Both the position numbers and the translations under genes were made by a program. Under the pieces are notes generated by a model, which had not been told where the DNA came from, ran no database searches, and worked only from the letters and a program-made list of their open reading frames with translations. A stretch of DNA of 64,000 nt from Nostoc sp. JL33 (GTDB taxonomy: Bacteria; Cyanobacteriota; Cyanobacteriia; Cyanobacteriales; Nostocaceae). Positions 53,277 to 62,970 of this stretch are shown one piece after another. The DNA lies in NCBI RefSeq assembly GCF_017114985.1, contig NZ_JABXKP010000070.1:39031-103030 (forward strand). Direction: 5' to 3'. Position 1 is the first letter of the stretch; each line of letters starts with the position of its first letter.

Positions 53277-54743
53277 TTAGTCACTTAATTTTATTCCTAA
53301 TTCACGCAAGTATTTATTAATACACTTCTCAGCTTCAGCACGTTGAGCCTCTAATTCGCGCAGCTTGATAATCTCCGCCTCAATATCAATTTTGTCATTT
53401 TCATCCTTGGGGGTTAGGACATAGCGGTTGATATTGAGAATATATTCATTAGCAGCTAGTTCTTCCAGAGCTACGACTTTAGCATATCCCTCTTCATCTT
53501 GAAAGGCTTGGTAAGCTGTGATTATGTGAGTGATATCTTCTTCACGCAAGTAATTTTGATTACGGCTCTTTTGATATTCATTACTAGCATTAATGAACAA
53601 AACTTTATTTCTACGGTTTTCTTGCTTATCTCGATTAAAAATTAAAATCGCTGTAGCAATACCAATGCCGTAAAGTATGTTTGGTGCAAGACCAATTACT
53701 GCTTCAATAAAGTTAGATTCAATAATCCTTCTGCGAATAACACCCTCAGAGGCTCCACGAAATAAGACTCCAAGTGGCACTAATACCCCAGCTTTGCCAG
53801 TATTTTGGAGTGTTGCTAGTATGTGTTGAATAAAAGCAAAGTCACCGCTTCCTTTAGGAGGTATTCCATAGCGAAAGCGGTCATAAACATCAAATTTAGC
53901 TAGCTCATCACCCCAATTACGGATGCTAAAGGGAGGATTAGAAATTACCCTGTTAAAAAGCATTAAGTTACCGTTTTCTATCAGTTGTGGTTCACGGATA
54001 GTATTTCCCAAGTGAATATCAAAATCAAAAATGTCGTGCAAAAGTAAATTAATTTTGGCAAGGCTAAAAGTATTCTGGTTTATATCTTGTCCATAAAGTA
54101 GTAAATCATTTTGCTTACTTCCCAAATGTTTTATTTGCTTGATAGATTCAGTTAACATACCTCCCAATCCACAAAAAGGATCACAAATACTCATTCCTGG
54201 TTGTAGTTCAAGCAGATGCACTAATAGTTGTGCTACCTTCTGCGGAGTATGGAATGCTCCATATTCTTTTCCCAGATTATCTGCAAACTTTTCTAGGAGG
54301 GAGTCACAAACCTTTCCCAGTAAGTCTGTTTCAACAAAGTAGCTATTCTGGAGTTTGATATACGATAAATAAAAAATGAACTCACTTAGGACTTTATCCT
54401 GCTCTCTCAAACTAACTCGACTGCTTATATTTTCAAAGTCATAACTAATAAAAATCCCTTGTAGTTCTTTTAGCTTTGTGTTGTAGGTCTCAATAGCTCT
54501 ACCAGCTTCATTAAGTACCTTGCCAATATTTCCAGTTATTTGCTGCAAATAATTCCACTGCGAAATTACAGGAATAAAAAAGCGTGGTTTGGCTTTATAA
54601 GATTCTTCCTCAAATAAATCAGATAAACGCTTGATAAGCAAAATTCTGAAAAAACAGTTAATACAATCACTCGGACTAAAAACATTCTGTAGGATAACAG
54701 CCCCAGACCAAAGTCTGTCTTCTAAATTTTCTAAAGTAATCAT
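53277..54743 (-). CDS. hsdM: Type I restriction-modification methylase (HsdM-like)
   Basis: A 488-residue N6-adenine methyltransferase. The SAM motif is SICDPFCGLGGML and the catalytic motif is VISNPPFSIRNWG (NPPF). HsdM helical N- and C-terminal regions are present (LWSGAVILQNVFSPSDCINC; LREEDITHIITAYQAFQDEE). The start overlaps the S-subunit stop by 4 bases (ATGA). No HsdR gene follows or precedes within the window, so this looks like a methylation-only or orphan system. Length matches HsdM. Confidence 0.9.
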   Translation of the reverse strand: MITLENLEDRLWSGAVILQNVFSPSDCINCFFRILLIKRLSDLFEEESYKAKPRFFIPVISQWNYLQQITGNIGKVLNEAGRAIETYNTKLKELQGIFISYDFENISSRVSLREQDKVLSEFIFYLSYIKLQNSYFVETDLLGKVCDSLLEKFADNLGKEYGAFHTPQKVAQLLVHLLELQPGMSICDPFCGLGGMLTESIKQIKHLGSKQNDLLLYGQDINQNTFSLAKINLLLHDIFDFDIHLGNTIREPQLIENGNLMLFNRVISNPPFSIRNWGDELAKFDVYDRFRYGIPPKGSGDFAFIQHILATLQNTGKAGVLVPLGVLFRGASEGVIRRRIIESNFIEAVIGLAPNILYGIGIATAILIFNRDKQENRRNKVLFINASNEYQKSRNQNYLREEDITHIITAYQAFQDEEGYAKVVALEELAANEYILNINRYVLTPKDENDKIDIEAEIIKLRELEAQRAEAEKCINKYLRELGIKLSD

Positions 54744-55321
54744 TGCTGTCCTTCCAAAGTTTGAAAAAGAGTAAATTCTGATAAATTATTTCGTGTGTCT
54801 AAAATTTCCAAGGTAATGCGGTTAGCTCGTTCAGTAGCTAAAAAGAGTTTAGCTAATTTATTTTGAGTCTCCAAATTAGGTAATGGAATCTTGAGACTAC
54901 GTAATTGAGAAATTGGAATCAACTGAATGGTAGAAGATTGCAAGTATAAAGTGACTAGTTGCTGTTCTAGCCATTTTGAACGCATCAAAACTGCCAAATA
55001 TACAGGATCAATTTGTACTATGGGGCGGATAACAGCCACGTTATTACTCGCCAAGCTACCTTCTAATTTATCTGTAACTACTGACGCCTTCAGGAGTGTA
55101 CCTCGGTTGGAAATTACCACATCACCAGTTTTTATTCGATACCGCTCATGATCAGATAAGCGTAACTGAACCACACTTGGGTTACGTTCAATGTATAGGT
55201 ACTCAAGATCAGACAAGCTAACAACGCGCTCTAGTATACCGTTATCGTCTGTGTAACGGCTAAGTGTAATTCCTTGGAATATTTCCCCTATTTTCTGAAG
55301 AGGGAGAACTAAATGAGACAT
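54740..55321 (-). CDS. hsdS: Half-length type I specificity subunit (HsdS-like)
   Basis: A 193-residue protein with one target-recognition domain: KIGEIFQGITLSRYTDDNGI, GDVVISNRGTLLKASVVTD and LIPISQLRSLKIPLPNLETQ, then a helical conserved region (KLAKLFLATERANRITLEIL). Normal HsdS has two target domains; one suggests a half-S that would dimerise and read a symmetric or bipartite palindromic site. It starts the operon with hsdM. Confidence 0.85.
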   Translation of the reverse strand: MSHLVLPLQKIGEIFQGITLSRYTDDNGILERVVSLSDLEYLYIERNPSVVQLRLSDHERYRIKTGDVVISNRGTLLKASVVTDKLEGSLASNNVAVIRPIVQIDPVYLAVLMRSKWLEQQLVTLYLQSSTIQLIPISQLRSLKIPLPNLETQNKLAKLFLATERANRITLEILDTRNNLSEFTLFQTLEGQQ

Positions 55322-55580
55322 AAATTTTCTAGGCTACTGCTAAACCATTTTTTGAATTAATCTTATTATTGCACAAAGTAGTTCGATTACTGTGTTGACA
55401 CTTTAGCACAGAGCTTGCTAGTATATCCCCAAGCAGATTGTAAAACCATGAAAAAACGCAACCGGAGTAGCAGTCCAGCAGCGTTGTCTTATTTCAAAAG
55501 TTTGTAATTTGGTTGTCCATCCATTAACGGTCAGGCGCAGTGCTTGTTGACCGTCAATTTAATATGAGGAAAAAACTTTT
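55322..55580. other. Divergent intergenic region between hsdS and the next gene
   Basis: 259 bases. A 19-codon frame MKKRNRSSSPAALSYFKSL at 55449 has a start but no support. Promoters for both directions are expected. Confidence 0.35.
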
Positions 55581-55967
55581 ATGATCTCTCCACCAAATAA
55601 TCCTAACTCAGATGACTTTCAGTCAGACCCTTTGACATTTTTATCTATGGTGATTAACCGAGAAGACGGGCGCGAGTTTCTCAATAAATCCGTCGAATTT
55701 CTCGCGCGGATTAGCTATATCCAGCAAGACCAGGCCGAGATTCTACGCCAAAAAAAGGCTGAGGCTGAGGTACACCAAAAGATTGAAACTGAGGCTAAGG
55801 CTTGTAAAATCCTCATGGCAATAACCATAGAACACGCCAAGAGTCAGGGACTTGACCCTTATAAAGACTTGGACAAACTCCAAAGCAAAAGCTATAACCA
55901 GCTTTGTGCTTACGTTAAGCAGCGTTTTCCAGAACTGAATAATCGTATCCCTCTATCTCCCGCTTAA
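55581..55967 (+). CDS. Small hypothetical coiled-coil protein
   Basis: A 128-residue acidic protein without a recognised family. It has a Pro- and Asn-rich N-terminus, a likely coiled coil at about 45-90 (ILRQKKAEAEVHQKIETEAK) and a C-terminal region QSKSYNQLCAYVKQRFPELN. The start is preceded by GAGGAAAAAACTTTT. It is followed by a long hairpin that probably ends the transcript. The relation to the methylase genes is unclear because it is divergent. Confidence 0.6.
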   Translation: MISPPNNPNSDDFQSDPLTFLSMVINREDGREFLNKSVEFLARISYIQQDQAEILRQKKAEAEVHQKIETEAKACKILMAITIEHAKSQGLDPYKDLDKLQSKSYNQLCAYVKQRFPELNNRIPLSPA

Positions 55968-55987
55968 CGTTTCATAATTTTTACTAT

Positions 55988-56027
55988 GGAACACCAAGAT
56001 GTCTCACAAATGACACCTTGGTGTTCC
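55988..56027 (+). terminator. Long hairpin, probable terminator
   Basis: GGAACACCAAGATGTC (55988-56003) pairs with GACACCTTGGTGTTCC (56012-56027), about 15 bp with one A:C mismatch. No strong U-tract is visible, so it may act on RNA stability. Confidence 0.75.
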
Positions 56028-56267
56028 ATTTTCACCAGCAAAAATTATTCACAAGCTTTTGAATGTAAAACCTCTAGTCTTATTAAAGATAGAAATTTCA
56101 ATGCATCTTTAAACTTGAAAAAGTATCTTTCTTTCGCTTGGCTCGACCGAAAACACCTGTCGATAAAGTGTCGCTGACGGTCTTTTCTGAAGCTAAAAAT
56201 AAACAGTAAAAGGTGTGTAACTTAGGTTATGTTCATCTAAGATAAGTTTTATGGAGCAGTTTTGGGA

Positions 56268-56978
56268 ATGACAGCAGCAGCAGATCCCGTAAAGTTGATG
56301 AAGCAAGAAGTTGGCAAAGCCGCCGCAGCCCTAGTCAAGTCGGGTTCCATTGTGGGGTTGGGTACGGGGTCAACTACAGCATATACGATTCAGTATTTAG
56401 GCGATCGCCTCAAGTCTGGTGAACTCAAAGATATTATTGGTATACCTACCTCGTTTCAGTCAGAAGTGCTGGCGAAGCAATACGGTATCCCTCTCGCCAC
56501 CTTAGATGCTATTGACCACATCGATATTGCCATTGATGGGGCAGATGAAGTCGATCCGCAGAAGAATTTGATTAAAGGCGGTGGTGCAGCACATACCCGC
56601 GAAAAAGTCGTAGACTACCTGGCAGAACAGTTCATCGTCGTGGTAGATAGTGGAAAGTTAGTAGACCGATTAGGTTCTAGTTTCGCTGTACCCGTGGAAG
56701 TGATTCCAATGGCAATTACTCCTGTTACCAATGCCATCAAAAAACTCGGTGGCAAACCAGAACTCCGCATGGGTGTAAAAAAAGCTGGCCCAGTGATTAC
56801 TGACCAAGGGAATTTTGTCTTAGATGTCAGATTTGACTCCATTGAAGATCCAGTCAGCTTAGAAAAGACATTGAATAACATTCCTGGCGTTCTGGAAAAT
56901 GGTATCTTCGTTAACTGTGTCGATTTAGTTTTGATTGGTGAAGTCAAAGATGGTCAGCCATTAGTGCGGCAACTGTAA
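56268..56978 (+). CDS. rpiA: Ribose-5-phosphate isomerase A
   Basis: RpiA interconverts ribose-5-phosphate and ribulose-5-phosphate in the Calvin and pentose phosphate pathways. It has [40 protein letters not shown] and [10 protein letters not shown], which contain the catalytic Asp, Glu and Lys positions of the family. ATG 56268 is used; a TTG at 56262 would add two residues. Length is normal at about 236. The ribosome site is weak. Confidence 0.95.
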   Translation: MTAAADPVKLMKQEVGKAAAALVKSGSIVGLGTGSTTAYTIQYLGDRLKSGELKDIIGIPTSFQSEVLAKQYGIPLATLDAIDHIDIAIDGADEVDPQKNLIKGGGAAHTREKVVDYLAEQFIVVVDSGKLVDRLGSSFAVPVEVIPMAITPVTNAIKKLGGKPELRMGVKKAGPVITDQGNFVLDVRFDSIEDPVSLEKTLNNIPGVLENGIFVNCVDLVLIGEVKDGQPLVRQL

Positions 56979-57073
56979 GAGTTCTAGATTTTGGATTTTA
57001 GATTTCAGAGACATCTAAAATCCAAAATTAAGCAATCGATCCAGTTCATCGAAACACCAATCTAACTATCAAT

Positions 57074-57296
57074 ATTCGGTTGACCAAATAATTATTAATT
57101 CATAATTCATAATTCATAATTAAATGGGTTCAAGCTCCCACTGATAGCGAACGCGCAGAGCGTCTGGTAGAGAAGCCTCTTCGAGTCCGCGTACTCCTGC
57201 GGAGGACAAGCTAGCAAGAGCGTCTGTCTGCGACACCCTGCGCGAACGTAGAGAGCGTCTTGCAATTATGAATTAGTAATTATTAATTATGAATTA
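57074..57296. repeat. Interspersed element sharing ends with 23502-23694
   Basis: Starts TGACCAAATAATTATTAATTC and ends AATTATTAATTATGAATTAG, with repeated AATTCATAATTC words inverted between the ends. The centre carries GAACGCGCAGAGCGTCTGG, CCTGCGGAGGACAAGCTAGC and GCGTCTGTCTGCGACACC words. No gene. Confidence 0.65.
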
Positions 57297-57573
57297 GATT
57301 GACATCCTCCCACGTCTAAAGGCGATAGGATTCCAAGAATCACTATCAATTTTGGCTAGAGTAACCCAAAATTTATAGTCTTCATCGCCCGAATATGCGA
57401 TCGCTGCTTTGCCCACATCTTGCCCAATAATTATTAAATCGCCCTTTTCGTCAACTCTGGGTTAATGAATCGTGAAGTTTCTCCCCATTCTTCAAAAAGC
57501 CTAATTTTAGCTGAGGTGGTTTGGCAGCCGTCTTTGGTGATAATTTTCTGTCTGCATTGAATCTACTGCCCAT
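57294..57573 (-). pseudogene. Frameshifted small gene, 3' end replaced by an IS605-type end
   Basis: From ATG 57573 the frame reads MGSRFNADRKLSPKTAAKPP and reaches a stop near 57465. A +1 shifted frame then continues DLIIIGQDVGKAAIAYSGDE and DYKFWVTLAKIDSDSWNP, then IAFRRGRMSI to a stop at 57294. It resembles one broken coding sequence of a small protein I cannot name. The last codons come from GGAATCC...GGGAGGATGTCAA, which looks like the right end of an IS605-type element. Confidence 0.5.
57297..57337 (-). mobile_element. Relic of an IS605-type right end
   Basis: Read on the minus strand it gives GGAATCC, a degenerate hairpin around GCCTTTAGACG, then GGGAGGATGTCAA. This matches the layout GAATCCCCG...CGGGGAGTGTCAA of the intact element at 15244-15276. 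Confidence 0.5.
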
Positions 57574-57747
57574 GTTATTTTCTTAGAGAAAGGTGGGCAG
57601 TGTTCACCAATACGCTTTGGATCAGATAATCTACATACCAATAACTTCTGTAGAGACCGTAATTTTACAGTCTCTACACGTATGAAATTTTTACCAACAA
57701 TCTTAACCGATATAAATTTGGATTTTTGAATTAAGTACAGGAGTGGA

Positions 57748-58902
57748 CTACTTCGGCTGAATTGGTGTTAGGGCTACACCTTGATAATAATGTCCCAAAA
57801 TTTGCAGGTGGTTTACTCCTTGCCGAGCCAGATTATAAGCTCCCCACTGACTCATGCCTAAACCATGACCAAAGCCAAGCCCTTGCAGTACAAAACTACC
57901 ATCGGCTCCCTTGGTGACGGTAAAGCGGGTACTTTTTAACTTCAGGGCTGTCCGCACTTCCTCGCCCTGTAGCACCTTCGTACCCTTGTTGCCGACAATT
58001 TTCAAGACTTTAACACTGCGGAAAGGCGAGTATGTCTCTGGAATCATATCCTTGACATTGCCCACCTCAGGAAATTTAGCGCTAATTTCAGTAGGTGAGA
58101 AGGTTTTCACCCAATTACACTCGCGGATATTTTGATCGTAGTCTTGAACAGCACGTAGGTAAGGTTCGTTGCTTCCCCAAACGTCTTCTACGTTTTCGGT
58201 GTGTCCTCCAGAACAAGCGTGGAAGACTGAGAGAATAATCCGGTTTTTGTAAGTTAGTACCTGCCCTAATGTGGAATCAACTGCGGCGTAAGTAGCAGGA
58301 GATTCACTAATCACACCTTTGTAAATTTGCCAACGATCCGGGGTATTGCCTAAATCGTAAACGGGATTATTCCGTTGTTTTTCACGTTCGTAGAGGGCAT
58401 AAGTACGGGCTGCGATCGCTTGGGCTTTTAAAGCTTCTTGGGGCCAGCTAGCATCCATTTCGCCACCAAGAACGCTGTAGAGATATTCTTGGTCATCAAC
58501 CCAGTTAACAGCGGTTAAGCCTTTTTCTGTGGGGACAACCAGAGTTCTACCCCGATACCAGCGTGAGCCTATATAAACGTATCCTTTACCAGTTGGCTCA
58601 ATCCAAAATAAACCAGACTGCCACTTATCTAAAGCAACTCCGCCAGGAATGGCTTGGGCATAATATGCACTCATGGCTGGCAACTGTCCGAGAGTCCGGC
58701 CGGTACTATCCTTGACGATTCCAGTGGTGGAACTGCCCACTTTTACCTGATTAACCCCTCTCTCAATTGCCACACGCAGGATTACAGATGCTTGGGCTGG
58801 GGCAACCAAAGCTATCCACAAAAGGATACTTACCCACGAATGACGTACTTTAATCTGGGAAAATAAAGAGCCTAAGTAAAGTTGGAATTTCATGCTGATC
58901 AT
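57748..58902 (-). CDS. SpoIID/LytB domain protein
   Basis: A 384-residue exported protein with a signal segment (SWVSILLWIALVAPAQASVI). The SpoIID core is visible: EALKAQAIAARTYALYEREK, FHACSGGHTENVEDVWGSNE and LGFGHGLGMSQWGAYNLARQ. SpoIID relatives bind or cleave denuded peptidoglycan glycans. The cyanobacterial role in wall remodelling is likely, as no sporulation exists. The frame begins ATG 58902; ATG 58893 is an alternative. Confidence 0.88.
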   Translation of the reverse strand: MISMKFQLYLGSLFSQIKVRHSWVSILLWIALVAPAQASVILRVAIERGVNQVKVGSSTTGIVKDSTGRTLGQLPAMSAYYAQAIPGGVALDKWQSGLFWIEPTGKGYVYIGSRWYRGRTLVVPTEKGLTAVNWVDDQEYLYSVLGGEMDASWPQEALKAQAIAARTYALYEREKQRNNPVYDLGNTPDRWQIYKGVISESPATYAAVDSTLGQVLTYKNRIILSVFHACSGGHTENVEDVWGSNEPYLRAVQDYDQNIRECNWVKTFSPTEISAKFPEVGNVKDMIPETYSPFRSVKVLKIVGNKGTKVLQGEEVRTALKLKSTRFTVTKGADGSFVLQGLGFGHGLGMSQWGAYNLARQGVNHLQILGHYYQGVALTPIQPK

Positions 58903-59265
58903 CTAATCACACTAGTATCTAATTGACGCTCTGGATTATGGCGTCTACTACTTTAAGATGAGACACTTCTCCAACGTAGGAGGTTGCCACCTCCTACTAA
59001 TTATGCATTTGGCTTTAGCTATAAGGTAGAAATCAGTTAATCTTGACACTGCTCTTGGCAAAAGTGTCTATCTCTGGTATGTGCGATCGCAAATACCAGA
59101 AGTTCCCAGAGGTACTTCATCCTACAAATATCAGCGCGGTTGCATTTAAAAACCGTCCAAAAGGGACGCGGGCATACGGGGAAATTACTCTTTGCATCCC
59201 CCGAAATTCTGAGCGACAAAAGCCGGCGCCCAGACTTCTCTTCGCGTCTTTGCGTCTTCTTCGCT
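58903..59265. other. Gap between convergent-side repeats (363 bp)
   Basis: An AGGAGGTTGCCACCTCCT near-palindrome lies near 58978-58995. Frames of 60-87 codons on both strands (59037-59322) are not accepted. No gene. Confidence 0.4.
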
Positions 59266-61479
59266 CTACGATGCCAATACCTTTTGAGAATTGCTCACTT
59301 CATTAGCGATAATTCCAATTAAATTCAACTTACTCAAAATTTCTGTAGCTTGAATCAGTTCAGTTCGGGTCACTTTCCCCATACGCTCCACCATCACAAT
59401 ACCATTGCAAAAAGATGCCACAATCCTGGCATCAACCGTGCCTAAAATAGGTGGAGCATCTATCAGTACTAGGTCATAACTTTGCTCAAACAACTCTATT
59501 AGTTCTTTCATCCGTTGAGAACTGAGCAACTTCACCGTATCTTCTGGTTCGGGCCCAGCAGTCAAAATATCAATAGAGGGGTGAATGGGCTGGATGTAAT
59601 CTTGAAAATGAGTAGTTGTCTCATCAACTAATAACAGAGATAGTCCCCAGTCATTGGATAGTTCCAGGATTTTGTGCAGGCTAGGATTCTGCAAATTAGC
59701 ATCAATAACTAATACCCGTCGATGCATCCGGGTAGCGCTAGCCACAAGCCCTAATACTAAGGTTGTCTTCCCTTCCCCTGGTAGTGCTGAAGTAAACATC
59801 AGCGACTTGAAGGGTAAGGGATATTTTAATATTTGAATATTTTGGTAGATCATGTCCAGGGTTTCATGGACGGGCAATCTAGTACTGGCTTCTATTACAG
59901 AGTCATCTGAGCTTCGCCGCCCATTCCAAGGCAAGCCCAGTCGCCGCTTTTTGACACCATACAACGGTAGTTTTGGTACTGACCCCAGTACACGTAGGTT
60001 CGTCAGTTTCTTTAAATCTCCCGCACAATAAATAGCGTCATTAAACTTTTCCAAAATCAGGGCTGCTAAGATACCTAAAATCGGCCCAATTACTGCTCCT
60101 CCAACCAAAAGTAATAATCTGTTGCTCCCCATATAAGTACCCAGAGCAGGTTCTGCCAAAACTTGCCAGTTATATCCTTCCTGAGCAATTTTCAGTCCCA
60201 AGGACTGTTGCGCTTGGAGTAGTTGTTCAAGGGTTTTGCGACTAGTTTCTACCTTTGGCAGCAGACGGTTATATTCTGCTATTAAGCTTGGGTATTTGTT
60301 TAGCTCAGAGCGGAGTCGCTGTTCGGACTCGGCTAGATTCTTTTCATTGGCAGTTAGTCCTAAAACAGTTGTCTGCACCAGAATTAACTCGTCTACTAGC
60401 TTTGGCTCAACCCCTACTATTTGCTCTTTTAAGAGCGGTTCTCCATTACTGTTAGTAGTAATAGCTTTCACCTCTTGTCGTAATAGCGACAATTGACTTT
60501 GGCGTTGCTGCTTTAGTTTTTGTACCGATGGGTAATCGTCTGTATACCGCAGCCGCTCCTTAGCCAACGCTAGTTCCGTCTTTTGAATTTCACTCAATAG
60601 TGTTTGGTAGCGACTTGACTGATTTAAACTAGAAGAAATTAGTGCATTCTGCTGGGACGAAGACGCTATTTGTTGCTCTAGGTTATCGTAGCGAGCGTTT
60701 ACATCTTGAAGGTTGGCACGAGTGGTTTGTAGCTGTTTTTGAATATCGGCTAGAGATTCTAGCAGGATCTTACTTTGGACTTCGGGATCGAGTAATTTAT
60801 GTTTCTTGCGAAACTGTTCCAAATTTTTATCAGCTTTACTCACCTCTTTTTTTATCTCAGGTAGGCGAGCGTTTACAAAAGCCAGTCCCTGATTCAGACG
60901 TTCTTTTTTTTGCTCTTTGTTATAGTTTTGATAGACTTCCTGTAGAGCTTGAAGTACTCTTTGTACTTTGACTGGATCGTCATCATTGAAAGAAACTTCA
61001 AATACTTGACTAAAAACTTTATTAGCTCCTATGCTCCCCTGTTCTGGAGTCACTTCCAGGGGTGCTTTTTTATTCTGTTCTGTTTGACCATTGATATCCT
61101 CTAAGGTAAAATCAGGATAATCAGAATGAAGTAAATATACGGCTTTCTGAAGCAGCTTAGAACTCAGCATGAGTTTCATCTGAGTAGTGGAATCAACAAC
61201 TTGAGAATTGGAATCAGTAACCTGAGTATCTGCCCGTACTGGGATATTATTTGACTGTGCCCCTTGAGATAAATTGGAACTCACCAATATCTGCATATTG
61301 CTCTGGTAAGTAGGTTTGGCAATGACAGCCAAGAGGCTAGCAGCTGACATAACTACACAGGAAACACCCAAGATTAGAAAGCGTCGGCGAAGCAAAATAG
61401 TAGATAGTTGTCTGATGTCAACTGCGCCTTGTGCTGAAGTAGTAACCTGTTGCTCTTGATTCAGACTAGTTTTAGCCAC
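59266..61479 (-). CDS. Wzc-like chain-length determinant / tyrosine-kinase-type ATPase
   Basis: A protein of about 737 residues with two membrane helices (near 32-60 and 450-470) flanking a long coiled-coil Wzz domain. The C-terminal P-loop domain has SALPGEGKTTLVLGLVASAT (Walker A), RRVLVIDANLQNPSLHK (A') and YDLVLIDAPPILG (B). It belongs to the exopolysaccharide co-polymerase family. The tail ends NEVSNSQKVLAS, with no Tyr cluster, unlike autophosphorylating BY-kinases. GTG 61479 is preferred: GAGGAG lies 7 bases upstream of it. Confidence 0.88.
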   Translation of the reverse strand: MAKTSLNQEQQVTTSAQGAVDIRQLSTILLRRRFLILGVSCVVMSAASLLAVIAKPTYQSNMQILVSSNLSQGAQSNNIPVRADTQVTDSNSQVVDSTTQMKLMLSSKLLQKAVYLLHSDYPDFTLEDINGQTEQNKKAPLEVTPEQGSIGANKVFSQVFEVSFNDDDPVKVQRVLQALQEVYQNYNKEQKKERLNQGLAFVNARLPEIKKEVSKADKNLEQFRKKHKLLDPEVQSKILLESLADIQKQLQTTRANLQDVNARYDNLEQQIASSSQQNALISSSLNQSSRYQTLLSEIQKTELALAKERLRYTDDYPSVQKLKQQRQSQLSLLRQEVKAITTNSNGEPLLKEQIVGVEPKLVDELILVQTTVLGLTANEKNLAESEQRLRSELNKYPSLIAEYNRLLPKVETSRKTLEQLLQAQQSLGLKIAQEGYNWQVLAEPALGTYMGSNRLLLLVGGAVIGPILGILAALILEKFNDAIYCAGDLKKLTNLRVLGSVPKLPLYGVKKRRLGLPWNGRRSSDDSVIEASTRLPVHETLDMIYQNIQILKYPLPFKSLMFTSALPGEGKTTLVLGLVASATRMHRRVLVIDANLQNPSLHKILELSNDWGLSLLLVDETTTHFQDYIQPIHPSIDILTAGPEPEDTVKLLSSQRMKELIELFEQSYDLVLIDAPPILGTVDARIVASFCNGIVMVERMGKVTRTELIQATEILSKLNLIGIIANEVSNSQKVLAS

Positions 61480-62010
61480 TATCAAACTCCTCTAATATCG
61501 AAAGGCTATATTTCTTTGGAAGATTTATGATAAATGTAATGATTTTTTACACCTATAACCGCAATAGCATACTTAATTATTCTTCCAACGATGACAAGCT
61601 CACTTGGCACAATATTATGCCAACTGGCGCTTTCATGTTCATCAATTCATGCATATAAATTCTTAATCAGTGTTGCAAGAATAAATTTTCAATAAATATT
61701 TTATTTAAGGAAGAAAAATCTTGACGAAAAATTAATTATTTTTCCTAAGTCTTTAAGTAAAAAATTCTCTGATTCCCAACAAAAACATATGTTAAATTAA
61801 TTAAATTAGGTTTTGTATAAATAAAACTTATAAATGGGTGTGCTAAACTCTAAGATAGAGCCTGGTTAATTTTAGATTTTAGATTAGAAGGGTTTCAATA
61901 GGAAATCTGTCTTGGAAAGTTCTGTTCGCCCTTGGCATTGGCAAAGCCATCGGATAGCGAGTCGGCGACCGTCGGAAACCTCCGCTCAGACTTTCTGCAA
62001 AATCCAAAAT
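61480..62010. other. AT-rich intergenic region (531 bp)
   Basis: No gene. AT-rich promoter DNA next to the Wzc-like gene; then a block with GCCCTTGGCATTGGC and a GCGAGTCGGCGACCGTCGG palindrome-like stretch (about 61956-61975). The content downstream of the RNase Z stop is repeat-like. Confidence 0.4.
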
Positions 62011-62970
62011 TTAAATGGCTACGTTAGTTAACTCTACTTCCCGTCGCCTGGGTACTTCATGAATCATGAAATCGTAAGCCATGTCAGTACGGGGAAAAAT
62101 AGCACGGGCTTCCTGAAGCAGATCCTTCAATTCCAAGGTATTGCCGGGAGCATAGCGGGGACTGAAATGACTCATAATCAGTCTATGTGCCCCAGCAGCT
62201 AAAGCTGTTTGTGCTGCCATTGTGGTTGTGGAATGCAATCGCTGAAAAGCCATGTCTGCATCTTGATGGGCAAAGGTTGCTTCGTGAATTAATACATCTG
62301 CATCATGAGCTAATTCCACTGCACCACCACAATAGATTGTGTCTGTACAATAGGCAATCTTTCGACCAATTTCTGTAGGCCCGCATAATTGGATGCCATC
62401 AATCATCCGTCCGTCGGCAAGGGTAACAGTTTCACCGCGCTTGAGTTGACCGTAAATGCGACCAGGAGGAATTTGCAACGCCTTGGCTTTTTCCACATCA
62501 AAGCGTCCTGCTCGGTCTTTTTCGGCTACGCGGTAGCCGAAAGCTGTAATGCGGTGATGCAAATTACCGCAGCTAACAGTGAAGTGCTCGTCTTCATAAA
62601 TTACCCCTGGACGGATGGCGTGAACTTTGATCGGGTAAGAAAAGTGCGTGTAGGAGTAACGTGAGGCGGCTTGAATGTAATCATTTAATCCAGGTGGCCC
62701 ATAGATATCAATTCGTTCCACATTGCCAGCCAAGCCGCAAGTAGCAAGAAGTCCCATCAAGCCAAAGATGTGGTCGCCGTGCATATGGGTGATAAAAATT
62801 CGGGAGAGTTGACTGATTTTCAATTCACTCCGCATAATTTGATGCTGAGTACCTTCGCCACAATCAAATAACCACAGTTCTGCCCTTTGGGGTAATCTCA
62901 GGGCGACACTGGAAACATTGCGCGATCGTGTGGGTACACCGGAACTCGTCCCTAAGAATGTTATTTGCAC
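62011..62970 (-). CDS. rnz: Ribonuclease Z
   Basis: RNase Z removes the 3' trailer from tRNA precursors. This 319-residue metallo-beta-lactamase-fold protein starts MQITFLGTSSGVPTRSRNVS. It has FDCGEGTQHQIMRS, the metal motif FITHMHGDHIFGLMGLL and later EATFAHQD and MSHFSPRYAP. Length corresponds to the short bacterial RNase Z. The C-terminus extends slightly (VPRRREVELTNVAI). Its stop faces repeat-like DNA. Confidence 0.95.
   Translation of the reverse strand: MQITFLGTSSGVPTRSRNVSSVALRLPQRAELWLFDCGEGTQHQIMRSELKISQLSRIFITHMHGDHIFGLMGLLATCGLAGNVERIDIYGPPGLNDYIQAASRYSYTHFSYPIKVHAIRPGVIYEDEHFTVSCGNLHHRITAFGYRVAEKDRAGRFDVEKAKALQIPPGRIYGQLKRGETVTLADGRMIDGIQLCGPTEIGRKIAYCTDTIYCGGAVELAHDADVLIHEATFAHQDADMAFQRLHSTTTMAAQTALAAGAHRLIMSHFSPRYAPGNTLELKDLLQEARAIFPRTDMAYDFMIHEVPRRREVELTNVAI

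Noticed and set aside
59037..59322. Several 60-87 codon frames on both strands
   Set aside because: Overlapping in opposite directions in repeat-like DNA upstream of the Wzc stop; no domain seen.
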